A stretch of 7,290 nucleotides of DNA from Helicobacteraceae bacterium (GCA_027083665.1 JALWNV010000056.1:1-7290); one strand, 5' to 3'. Counted from the first letter of the stretch, positions 1-5,919 are shown. A program made the numbers and translations. Notes: a model not told the origin generated them from the sequence alone.

Positions 1-975
1 CGAGGTGCAGGCGACGCCGGTAGAGATGCACCCGTCCGTTTCGTCGACGAGGCCGTCTCCGTCATTGTCCGTTCCGTCCCCGGGGATTTCACAGCTGGCG
101 GGCTGCGTCATATTGGTTTCGTTTCCATCAGTATCGGCGGTTGTTGTATTGTTGTCGATAAGTCCGTCACAGTCGTTGTCGATCCCGTCTCCCGGAATTT
201 CCACGGCTGCCGGTGAAACATCGGTCAGAAAGTCGTTGCAGTCCTCGGGAGCGGGGTAGCCGTCATGGTCCTTGTCATATGCGCAGCGGCCGACGTAGAC
301 GATCTGGTCCGGAAGACAGGGGTCATGCGGCTGCATCGCCGCTTCGATGGCGCTGTGCATCTGCTGTTGCGGCGAATCGGCGGGGTCGGCGTTGGCCATG
401 GAACCCTCGAGAATGGAAAAGAGTGTTTCCGCCAGTCGCTGCAGTTCGCTGTTTGCGCCCGGTCCCGAGAGGTAGTCGTCGAAGAGCGATCCGGGGATAT
501 GGTTCAGTCCGAGAAGGTTTTTGAGATAGGTTTCGGCATCCTGGATTGACCAGCCCGGGTGGTCTTGCATCAGTTGATAGATCAGCGTGCTGTAGGGTGA
601 AGCGAAAACGCTGTTCACGCCGCCGGGCAGGTAGAACCACATGGCCGTCATGACGGGGCGGGGTGTCGTGCTGCCGTCGGCGAACGGCCCGTTGTCGACG
701 GCGCCGGCCGGGATCTGCACCAGCAAGGTTTGTGCAGGGTCGTAACCGGGCAGGATAAATCCGCCTGCTGCCGTCGTGACGGCGTAGGTTTCGTCGAGAC
801 AGTCCATATCGCCGTCGGTGTCGTGGCAGACATAGGCACCGGAGATATAGCCGTCGGCAACCCTGCCGGTTTCTGTTCCGCTGCTGTTGTCGTTGTCGCC
901 GCTTCCGCCTCCGCCGCAGCCGGAAATCGCCAGCAAGGCTGCTGCCGCGGTCGAGAGTATGATACGTGTTTTCAT
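1..975 (-). CDS. Secreted lipoprotein with MopE-type metal-binding motifs (3' end beyond window)
   Basis: An open frame runs from ATG at 975 to the window edge without a stop, giving 325 residues of a longer protein. AAGGA lies about 8 bases before the ATG. Residues 1-20 form a lipoprotein signal peptide with lipobox ISGC, so Cys20 would be lipidated. A Gly/Ser/Asn linker follows, then a VADGYISGAYVCHDTDGD segment (39-56) like the DGYxxGAxV openings of many bacterial surface lipoproteins. Residues 234-275 match the 'putative metal-binding motif' of the MopE family: DKDHDGYPAPEDCND, then AVEIPGDGIDNDCDGLID. A second, partial copy sits at 296-312 (EIPGDGTDNDGDGLVDE). The Asp-rich repeats suggest calcium or copper binding outside the cell; the metal is inference. 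The middle region (about 100-215) is not recognised. The gene lies just downstream of a relic of the response-regulator 3' end. Confidence 0.85.
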   Translation of the reverse strand, partial: MKTRIILSTAAAALLAISGCGGGGSGDNDNSSGTETGRVADGYISGAYVCHDTDGDMDCLDETYAVTTAAGGFILPGYDPAQTLLVQIPAGAVDNGPFADGSTTPRPVMTAMWFYLPGGVNSVFASPYSTLIYQLMQDHPGWSIQDAETYLKNLLGLNHIPGSLFDDYLSGPGANSELQRLAETLFSILEGSMANADPADSPQQQMHSAIEAAMQPHDPCLPDQIVYVGRCAYDKDHDGYPAPEDCNDFLTDVSPAAVEIPGDGIDNDCDGLIDNNTTTADTDGNETNMTQPASCEIPGDGTDNDGDGLVDETDGCISTGVACTS

Positions 976-1000
976 CTTTTTTTCCTTTGGGTTGTCTTGA

Positions 1001-1119
1001 AAAAAGTATGACACCAAAACGTGACGAAGCGTAACAATGCATCGAAAAAGCGCTTCTCAATGCAGCAGATAACCTTGGCCGTAAACGCTTTCAATGCGGG
1101 CTCCGGGGAGTTTGTGCCG
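1001..1119 (-). repeat. Direct-repeat copy A of response-regulator 3' end and its downstream flank
   Basis: Positions 1057-1119 match 2685-2747 with one mismatch (1115 against 2743). On the minus strand this encodes RHKLPGARIESVYGQGYLLH and a stop, the end of the response regulator except for one changed residue. The downstream flank is also shared: aaaaagtatg at 1001-1010 and caaaacgtgacgaag at 1015-1029 recur at 2651-2660 and 2665-2679. Between flank and stop, copy A has 27 bases where copy B has 5. Beyond 1119 the nucleotide match ends, although the next residues (LLSQIRHKL) still resemble a winged-helix response regulator. It is either a recombination duplicate or the relic of a paralogue. 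Confidence 0.9.
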
Positions 1120-1225
1120 TATCTGCGACAATAGCCCCTCCGTACCAAAATTCCCGACACCAGGCTGAAAATTGCAATATGCTATGCGAAGATAAAACCG
1201 TGCTCCTTCTCCAAAAGTGGGCGGA

Positions 1226-1396
1226 TTATCTCCGTGACGGGCGGCTGATCAGGTGTGTTTTTTGCACACAGCCGTTATAGACCGCAAGTAATGTCGGCAA
1301 GTCTTTCCGGAGGTATGTCTCCATGATTGTGCCGTTGAACTCTTTGGCGGTGTGTTGGTTTGAGGGTGTTGTGAGACGGTACTTTATGACGCTCTC
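1226..1396 (-). pseudogene. Remnant of integrase-core transposase (IS481/IS3-like), C-terminal piece
   Basis: A 56-codon open stretch on the minus strand lies between stops at 1397-1399 and 1226-1228. Its start, VIKYRLTTPSNQHTAKEFNG followed by TIMETYLR, resembles the stretch of IS481/IS3-type DDE transposases that usually reads roughly I-K-H-R-L-T-x-P-x-x-P-Q-T-N-G-x-V-E-R-F-N-G-x-I, with a few residues deleted. A later LLAVYNG fits the usual L-x-x-Y-N spot. There is no start codon, no catalytic D-D region and no recognisable terminal inverted repeats, so this is a decayed fragment. It lies between the immunity-like gene and repeat copy A. The family call rests on motif memory only. The rest of 1120-1436 holds nothing else I can support. 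Confidence 0.45.
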
Positions 1397-1436
1397 TCAG
1401 GTTTAATGATGCTTCGGAGTTGATGAGTTATAGTTG

Positions 1437-1736
1437 TCATTTGACCCCTATGCACAGTTTCTTCGAAAGCCAAACATAATTTTCAAGAAAATAAATATAG
1501 ATAGCGGACATAACGACAATAAATGCTACAAGGATAATAATAAGCAAAAATTGTTGCCAGACATTTCTTTGCTTTGCATTTTTGGTCATATAAGTTACAA
1601 ACAAAGCATTAAATATTGCAAATACAAAAAGTGTCAATCTAAAAGCTATCTCATGGCTGAGATACGAATAACCCTTAGATGCAACAATATACAAAAATAA
1701 TAAGAATATAAATAACCATATCGTAAAACGCATCAT
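1437..1736 (-). CDS. Candidate immunity protein, three-helix membrane protein
   Basis: This is an unrecognised 99-residue protein if started at the ATG at 1734-1736, which overlaps the toxin's TGA as ATGA and has GGGA about 8 bases upstream. An in-frame ATG at 1769 would add 11 residues but has no visible ribosome binding site. Counting from the ATG at 1769, hydrophobic helices lie at about 16-31, 44-60 and 73-93, separated by short charged loops (TKNAKQR between helices 2 and 3). The last residues are WLSKKLCIGVK. The gene directly follows an Rhs toxin tip and is translationally coupled to it, the standard place for the cognate immunity gene in Rhs-CT systems; the immunity role is inferred from that. 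The base composition is as AT-rich as the tip, so the two probably moved together. A relic of a similar gene lies at 2490-2579. Confidence 0.7.
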   Translation of the reverse strand: MMRFTIWLFIFLLFLYIVASKGYSYLSHEIAFRLTLFVFAIFNALFVTYMTKNAKQRNVWQQFLLIIILVAFIVVMSAIYIYFLENYVWLSKKLCIGVK

Positions 1737-2443
1737 GGCAAAATCCCGATAGTTATTGTAAATCTCCATGGATCAATGATTAAAATGGGATCAGTTTGGT
1801 TGTTGGACATTGCAAAAACATTAGTATGCCAAAATGAAGGGTGATTTTTGTAAAATGACCAATCATCATCCAGATTGAGTTGACTCAAAAAGAAAATCAA
1901 TCCTTCCGCCTGATCAATACAACCCCAATAGCCATAAACATGGGAAAGTAAATTATTTACATTCCCGGAACAATTATTACATCGATATCCAAGAGCATTT
2001 AAGTTGTTTACATATTGCACTAAAGCATCATTGATTTTGGAAATATCAGCTTGCGATAATCCTGTTGTATCCGTCAAATCCACCTGATCCTGCAACACAT
2101 ACCCGTAAAGATTCGTATCCCCGCCATCGAAGCCAATCGGATCCTTGGCAGTCCACTTTCCCGTCCCGGCATCGTAGTCTCTATACCCGAACCGCGTCAA
2201 CTTCGTATCGGGATCGTACAGCCCTCCGGCAAACCCGAACGGCACTTTGAGCGTCTCGTTGCTGTCTGAAAGAACGTTGCCGTAAGTATCGTACTCATTA
2301 ACCCGTTTGACTATTGTACCATCTTCTTTGCTGACCGCCCTGAGCGTCCCAATTTGATCGTAGCCGAGATAGTAAGTTTGGCCGTTTTGTGTCACCTTGT
2401 GCGGCATCCTGCCGTCGGATTTGATTTCCCTGTTTCCAATCAT
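1733..2443 (-). CDS. 5'-truncated Rhs protein: conserved core plus variable C-terminal toxin tip
   Basis: The frame has 236 residues from the first ATG; upstream it stays open only to a TGA at 2480-2482. Residues 14-129 are the end of an Rhs/YD-repeat protein: GQTYYLGYDQIGTLRAVS, then FGFAGGLYDPDTKLTRFGYR, GKWTAKDPIGF and TNLYGYV, closing with the core's characteristic TGL at 127-129. In complete Rhs proteins this core ends a shell of more than a thousand residues; here the rest is missing, with no signal peptide or delivery domain. After residue 129 the composition turns AT-rich and the sequence becomes unrelated to the core, as expected for a swappable toxin tip. The tip (130-236) has Cys155 and Cys158 in CNNC, GCIDQA (Cys175), HTNVFA (His206) and LIIDPW (Asp224), an order suggesting a papain-like or transglutaminase-like cysteine enzyme. 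No ribosome binding site is visible, so it may be a silent orphan module. Confidence 0.8.
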   Translation of the reverse strand: MIGNREIKSDGRMPHKVTQNGQTYYLGYDQIGTLRAVSKEDGTIVKRVNEYDTYGNVLSDSNETLKVPFGFAGGLYDPDTKLTRFGYRDYDAGTGKWTAKDPIGFDGGDTNLYGYVLQDQVDLTDTTGLSQADISKINDALVQYVNNLNALGYRCNNCSGNVNNLLSHVYGYWGCIDQAEGLIFFLSQLNLDDDWSFYKNHPSFWHTNVFAMSNNQTDPILIIDPWRFTITIGILP

Positions 2444-2489
2444 TCGGCGGCACTCTGTTATTGCAATACTATCGGGCTGTCACCGGTCC

Positions 2490-2579
2490 CTAAATAGACT
2501 GAAGTTTTTTCATAATCCAGATAATATTATCAAGAAAATAAATATACATGGCATTAATGCAATTATGTATAGTACTCAT
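2490..2579 (-). pseudogene. Relic of a second immunity-like gene (C-terminal end)
   Basis: A 29-residue reading frame on the minus strand contains NAMYIYFLDNIIWIMKKLQS, which aligns without gaps to SAIYIYFLENYVWLSKKLCI at the end of the membrane protein encoded at 1437-1736. The DNA shares an exact 17-base stretch (2530-2546 and 1483-1499). Only the C-terminal end is recognisable; the N-terminal helices are gone and an in-frame stop lies just before the ATG. It sits upstream of the truncated Rhs gene in transcription order, as expected if an earlier toxin/immunity pair occupied this place. The rest of 2444-2650 holds nothing else recognisable. Confidence 0.6.
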
Positions 2580-2650
2580 TTACCGAAAAGCGCATATGCT
2601 TCCGAAATTGACAAAGCTGTTTGAGTTTGATTGAACTCTTCCGGGTTAAT

Positions 2651-2747
2651 AAAAAGTATGAGATCAAAACGTGACGAAGAGGATTCAATGCAGCAGATAA
2701 CCTTGGCCGTAAACGCTTTCAATGCGGGCTCCGGGGAGTTTGCGCCG
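2651..2747 (-). repeat. Direct-repeat copy B: 3' end of intact response regulator gene and flank
   Basis: This is the partner of the repeat at 1001-1119. It covers the last 20 codons and stop of the response regulator plus 34 bases of downstream sequence. Copies A and B bracket the immunity relic, Rhs fragment, candidate immunity gene and transposase remnant, about 1.5 kb. Homologous recombination between them would remove the cassette and leave the response regulator intact. Confidence 0.9.
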
Positions 2748-3368
2748 CAGGGAACTGACATGGCGTTTGACGGCATCGACGGTGACGGCCCGGCTGTAGG
2801 CATCGTCCCAAAGCAGGTTTATAATCGTTTCGTACCCCACACACCTGCCGTGATGTTCGATCAATATCCTTAGCAGCCGCCGCTCTTTCTCGGTCAGAAT
2901 GATCTCTTTTCCTTCGGTATACAGCCGCTGCCGGGGGGCATTCCATACAAGCGAATCGGCCAGACGGACGATATCACCGATCTGGGTCCCCAGCTCGAAT
3001 GCCAGCCGCCGGAGCGTTTCGGCAAACGCCGCAGGCGAAACGGGTTTTACCAGGTAGCGCGTCAGTTTCAGTTCGACGTCTTCAAGCAGTTTCGGCGTGT
3101 CGGTATAGGCGGTCAGCATCAGAATGCGGCAGTGCGGGTCTGTGTCGCGTACCGCGGCGGCGACCTTGAGCCCGTCGATCTTCGGCAGATCGATATCGAG
3201 CAGCATGACGGCGGGGCGGTGTGCCCGATACAATGCCAGCGCTTCCTTTCCGTTTTCGCAAAGATACACTCTGCGAAAGTGCAGTTTGAGGTATTCTCCC
3301 ATCGTCGCACGCAGCGAGGGATCGTCTTCGGCATACAGAATGTCGTGCCGGTTCAGCAAAGAGAGCAT
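2685..3368 (-). CDS. OmpR-family two-component response regulator
   Basis: This is a 227-residue transcription regulator acting in the cytoplasm on DNA. The receiver domain (about 8-120) has the acidic pair in YAEDD (14-16), the phospho-acceptor Asp58 in MLLDIDLPKIDG, the switch Thr86 in MLTAYTD and Lys108 in YLVKP. A winged-helix output domain (about 135-227) follows: LTEKERRLLRILI, then VDAVKRHVSSLRRKLPGARI and VYGQGYLL, typical of the OmpR/PhoB family at full length. The ATG at 3366-3368 gives a normal receiver start; the frame stays open far upstream inside the kinase gene, but that part is an out-of-frame shadow. The gene overlaps the kinase end by 16 bases, so the pair is translationally coupled. 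Its target genes are unknown. Its last 20 codons are duplicated at 1057-1119. Confidence 0.93.
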   Translation of the reverse strand: MLSLLNRHDILYAEDDPSLRATMGEYLKLHFRRVYLCENGKEALALYRAHRPAVMLLDIDLPKIDGLKVAAAVRDTDPHCRILMLTAYTDTPKLLEDVELKLTRYLVKPVSPAAFAETLRRLAFELGTQIGDIVRLADSLVWNAPRQRLYTEGKEIILTEKERRLLRILIEHHGRCVGYETIINLLWDDAYSRAVTVDAVKRHVSSLRRKLPGARIESVYGQGYLLH

Positions 3369-4768
3369 GATGCACCTTTTTGCGGAAGTGTCAGGGTGAA
3401 CCGGGCGCCGTTCCCGGTATTGGCGGCTTCGATGCGCCCGCACATATTGCGTTCGACGATGATTTTGGCGATATAAAGACCGAGACCCGAACCGCCGGTA
3501 TGCCGCTTGGTCGAAAAGTATGGATCGAAGATACGATCGATCGGATCGGATTCTATGCCTCCGGCATTGTCCCTGACGTATAACGCGACGGTATTCTCCT
3601 TTTCGGCGGCATGGATATGCAGCAGCGCACCGGAAACCTTTCGCACTGCGAAAAGCTCCGCGGCGTTGGCGATCAGGATGATCAGCACCTGAAGCAGTTC
3701 GCTGCGGTTGGTTTCGAGCGTGAGGCCGCCGTCGATCCGAATTCGGCACCGCACCTCTTTGAGCGTGGGCCGCATCAGCCGTATGGCTTCTTCGATCAGG
3801 GGTGTCAGTTCGAAACGCTCTTGTGAACGTTCCGGAGCGAAAAGCGCACGAAAGTTTTCGACGGTTTCGGACATATGTGCCGTCAGTTCGGCGATGGCGG
3901 CAAGCGGCTTTTCGGTTTCGTGCCGGTTGCCGACCGCGTGCTGCAGATGCATAAGTTGGACGTTGATGTTCATCAACGGCTGCCGCCACTGGTGGGCGAT
4001 ACAGTCGAGCATCTCGCCCATGCTTGCCATACGGCACTGGCGCAGCAGCATCTGCTCTTGCTCGAGACGCTTCCTCACTTCGGCTTCGATCCGCATTTCC
4101 AGTTCGCCGTTGAGCCGTTCGAGCGAATTGCGGCTGCTTTCGAGTGCACGGTTCTGCTCGTACAGAGTCCGGGTCTGTTCCGCGATCGCCTTTTCGAGCC
4201 GGTAATTGTAGTTTTCGAGGCGTTCACGTTCGCCGTCTTTGATCTTCTCGTAGGTATAGAGGATCAGCGCGGTGGTCCCCAATGTCGCGAGCAGGGTGAT
4301 ATATTCGGCAACCGTATAGGGATAGCGCGACATAATAAGATAGAAGACAAATCCCAGCAGCAGTGCGAGAATGAGGAAGCCGGCGCGCCGGTCGAGAAAG
4401 AAAAAGATGGGGACGGGCGCCGTCGCGATCCAGAGGATGTTGAGACGGTTTTGCGGTACGAAAAAGAAGACGATGTTGATATAGATGAAAAAGAGCAGAA
4501 AAAAGAGGATGGAAAACGGCGTAAAGACGCTTTTGTCATGTTTGAGCAGGAAAAATCCGATCATCAGAAAGAGGGAAAAAACGACTTGGCTCACGCCGGC
4601 GACGGTATTACCGGTCGTCAGACGGTAGACGGAGAAAAAGGCGATGCCGATGCTCAGAAAAAAGGTGACGACGAGCAGGGCCGTGATCTTGTGCTGCAAA
4701 ATGCGTTCGGAAGCCTCGAAGCGGTCTGTCGGTGTGAAAAAAGCGCGAAAGGCGGCGGCGCCGGACAT
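3353..4768 (-). CDS. Membrane sensor histidine kinase
   Basis: This is a 471-residue inner-membrane kinase, partner of the overlapping response regulator. The N-terminal part has six hydrophobic segments (about 28-48, 56-75, 81-104, 110-125, 130-147, 153-172) with short loops and no periplasmic domain. The signal is therefore probably sensed within or near the membrane. A long charged coiled coil follows (about 176-245). The H-box is MLDCIAHQWRQPLMNIN with phosphorylated His259; the AHQWRQPL form is common in Campylobacterota and Deltaproteobacteria. The ATPase domain has the N-box Asn368 in ILIANAAELF, G1 box RDNAGGI (399-405), F-box IFDPYFSTK (413-421) and G2 box GSGLGLYIAK (426-435). All key residues are present. 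The ATG at 4766-4768 is preceded by AAGGAG 7 bases upstream. The last codons overlap the regulator start. Confidence 0.93.
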   Translation of the reverse strand: MSGAAAFRAFFTPTDRFEASERILQHKITALLVVTFFLSIGIAFFSVYRLTTGNTVAGVSQVVFSLFLMIGFFLLKHDKSVFTPFSILFFLLFFIYINIVFFFVPQNRLNILWIATAPVPIFFFLDRRAGFLILALLLGFVFYLIMSRYPYTVAEYITLLATLGTTALILYTYEKIKDGERERLENYNYRLEKAIAEQTRTLYEQNRALESSRNSLERLNGELEMRIEAEVRKRLEQEQMLLRQCRMASMGEMLDCIAHQWRQPLMNINVQLMHLQHAVGNRHETEKPLAAIAELTAHMSETVENFRALFAPERSQERFELTPLIEEAIRLMRPTLKEVRCRIRIDGGLTLETNRSELLQVLIILIANAAELFAVRKVSGALLHIHAAEKENTVALYVRDNAGGIESDPIDRIFDPYFSTKRHTGGSGLGLYIAKIIVERNMCGRIEAANTGNGARFTLTLPQKGASCSLC

Positions 4769-4802
4769 ACTGACTCCTTGAAAGAAATCCCGGAGTCAGT
4801 AT
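4767..4802 (-). promoter_or_regulatory. 11-bp inverted repeat covering kinase ribosome binding site
   Basis: The arms at 4767-4777 and 4792-4802 are perfect complements (atactgactcc and ggagtcagtat) with a 14-base loop. In the minus-strand transcript the 3' arm contains the GGAG ribosome binding site and the first two bases of the kinase ATG. A folded stem would hide the translation start. A transcript starting at the promoter proposed at 4798-4806 would lack most of the 5' arm, so the stem would form only in read-through RNA from the upstream lipoprotein gene. The regulatory role is inference. Confidence 0.5.
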
Positions 4803-4806
4803 AGCA
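4798..4806 (-). promoter_or_regulatory. Possible extended -10 promoter for kinase-regulator operon
   Basis: The minus strand reads TGCTATACT, an extended -10 element (TGn plus TATACT) about 30 bases upstream of the kinase ATG. No good -35 hexamer is visible at the usual distance, which is tolerated by extended -10 promoters. It overlaps one arm of the inverted repeat at 4767-4802. Confidence 0.35.
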
Positions 4807-4819
4807 TATTCTTATGCCA

Positions 4820-4848
4820 AACCGGCAGACGGCGCCGTTTTTCCGGTT
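4820..4848 (-). terminator. Nested inverted repeat just after the LPP20-like gene, possible terminator
   Basis: Outer arms aaccgg (4820-4825) and ccggtt (4843-4848) enclose the palindrome acggcgccgt (4829-4838). The structure begins at the stop codon of the lipoprotein gene. On the minus strand no run of U follows, so it is not a classic intrinsic terminator and may only reduce read-through or protect the mRNA end. Confidence 0.3.
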
Positions 4849-5816
4849 CAGAAGCCGAGCGTATGAAACAGCCCCTTGTTCCGAAGGTCGGCGGCGAAGG
4901 TTTCGGCGATGGCGCTTTCGGCCGTTTTGAAATTTTCGGGAGAAATTTTCTGATAATAGTGCTCGCTTTTTGCCAGTATCTGCTTGCGTGCGCGTGTTTT
5001 CGTCCGCAGACGGATTTTGAGAAAATAGCCCCTCTGTGTCCGTTCCTGCTGTTTGTCGGCAAACAGCAAGACGGTACCGCGGTGTTTCGCATCCTGCGTG
5101 AAGTAGGCGGTTCCGATCCCTTCGGCGGCAAACGCTTTTTTCAGCGGTACGACGAACGCGATGGCGCCCGCATCGCTGATGACGGAGGCGGAAGCATCGA
5201 ATTTCAGCCGGTCGTAGGCGCTGCGCGTTCGCTCGATAAAGGCGAGGTAGGGTTTGAGATCGGTGAAAGGATCCGCCGTTTCGAGCAGGACGATCTCGGC
5301 AAGTACTTCGGCATGTTCCTCATTGACTTTGCCCAGGACCGCAAGCCGCTGGAAAAACGGCTGCCCCTCGGTGTTGGCGGCGATCTCTGTTTCGAGCCGC
5401 CGGATATGCGACTGCAGCCGCACGGTCAGCTGCGTGATGAGGTCGGCGCGCTCCATTGCGATCAGTACGGCGACGTTTTTGTCCATCGGTGCCTTCTTCT
5501 TGACCTCGACACCGTCGTAGTCAAGCGATGCGAGAACCGCTTTCATCGCACGGCGGGTGCGCTGAAGCTGCAGCGAGTCGAGCGGGTATTTCCGCAAAGG
5601 CTCCTGCGCGGCATCGTAAACGGCCGAAGCGAGGCCGCCGACCGCGGAGAGCACGGTTTTGGGCAGCGATGAGGCGACGGAGACACCGTACAGCTCCTGC
5701 GCCGTGGCTTCGGGCGGATGAACGACCCAGTCGGGAGTCTGCGGTTCTTCCGGCGTCATACAGCCGGTAAGAAATAACCAAAAGGAGAGAAAAACGAAAG
5801 GGTGAAAAAAACGCAT
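4848..5816 (-). CDS. LPP20-like lipoprotein
   Basis: This is a 322-residue predicted lipoprotein. Residues 1-19 are a signal peptide rich in Phe and Leu, ending in lipobox LTGC, so Cys19 would be lipidated; the protein would sit on the inner or outer membrane facing the periplasm or cell surface. The mature start has PDWVVHPPEATAQELYGVSV (28-47), which fits the W-x-x-x-P-P ... L-Y-G-V-G opening of the Helicobacter/Campylobacter LPP20 lipoprotein family. The remainder (about 80-322) is mostly charged and probably helical, and I do not recognise it; it is longer than typical LPP20 proteins. No enzymatic motif is seen. The ATG at 5814-5816 has GGAGG 8 bases upstream. The kinase gene starts 80 bases downstream on the same strand, so the two may be co-transcribed. 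A minus-strand TATGAT at 5840-5845 may be its -10 element. Confidence 0.75.
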   Translation of the reverse strand: MRFFHPFVFLSFWLFLTGCMTPEEPQTPDWVVHPPEATAQELYGVSVASSLPKTVLSAVGGLASAVYDAAQEPLRKYPLDSLQLQRTRRAMKAVLASLDYDGVEVKKKAPMDKNVAVLIAMERADLITQLTVRLQSHIRRLETEIAANTEGQPFFQRLAVLGKVNEEHAEVLAEIVLLETADPFTDLKPYLAFIERTRSAYDRLKFDASASVISDAGAIAFVVPLKKAFAAEGIGTAYFTQDAKHRGTVLLFADKQQERTQRGYFLKIRLRTKTRARKQILAKSEHYYQKISPENFKTAESAIAETFAADLRNKGLFHTLGF

Positions 5817-5864
5817 GCAGCCGCCTCCAGCAGTGTTGTATCATAGTGCGATGGTAACAGCAGA

Positions 5865-5892
5865 TTGCTAATAATGCGCTTTGCTGTATAAT
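5865..5892 (+). promoter_or_regulatory. Sigma70-type promoter for the 5920-7172 operon
   Basis: TTGCTA (5865-5870) and a perfect TATAAT (5887-5892) are separated by 16 bases. They lie 27 bases before the ATG at 5920 and about 50 bases from the divergent lipoprotein start. The good -10 element argues that the in-frame TTG at 5881 is not the start of the gene. Confidence 0.65.
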
Positions 5893-5919
5893 TGCGTTTT
5901 TCGAGCCGAAAGGGGATGG

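Noticed and set aside
323..1060. A 245-residue minus-strand reading frame over the left-hand gene
   Set aside because: Its product is Arg-rich and low in normal hydrophobic pattern. The frame beginning at 975 has a signal peptide, lipobox and MopE motifs, so this one is a shadow.
1243..1273. gtgtg/cacac hairpin with a T-run in the loop
   Set aside because: The stem is only 5 bases and the T run is in the loop, not after the stem, so it is not a terminator.
1179..1283. Small plus-strand frame of 34 residues, slightly like the start of a response regulator
   Set aside because: The resemblance is loose, there is no ribosome binding site, and it lies antisense to the transposase remnant.
3369..4037. 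N-terminal extension of the response regulator frame
   Set aside because: It lies inside the kinase gene in another frame, is Arg-rich, and a normal receiver domain starts at the ATG at 3366-3368.
3875..4804. A 309-residue plus-strand frame antisense to the kinase
   Set aside because: It is a highly charged Gly/Asp/Glu-rich product typical of antisense translation, and the opposite strand holds a complete kinase with all motifs.
4863..5672. A 269-residue plus-strand frame antisense to the LPP20-like gene
   Set aside because: It shows no recognisable motif; the opposite strand has a signal peptide, lipobox and ribosome binding site.
5881..5919. TTG start at 5881 adding 13 residues to the two-helix membrane protein
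   Set aside because: It overlaps the TATAAT element and has no ribosome binding site; ATG 5920 has AGGGG just upstream.
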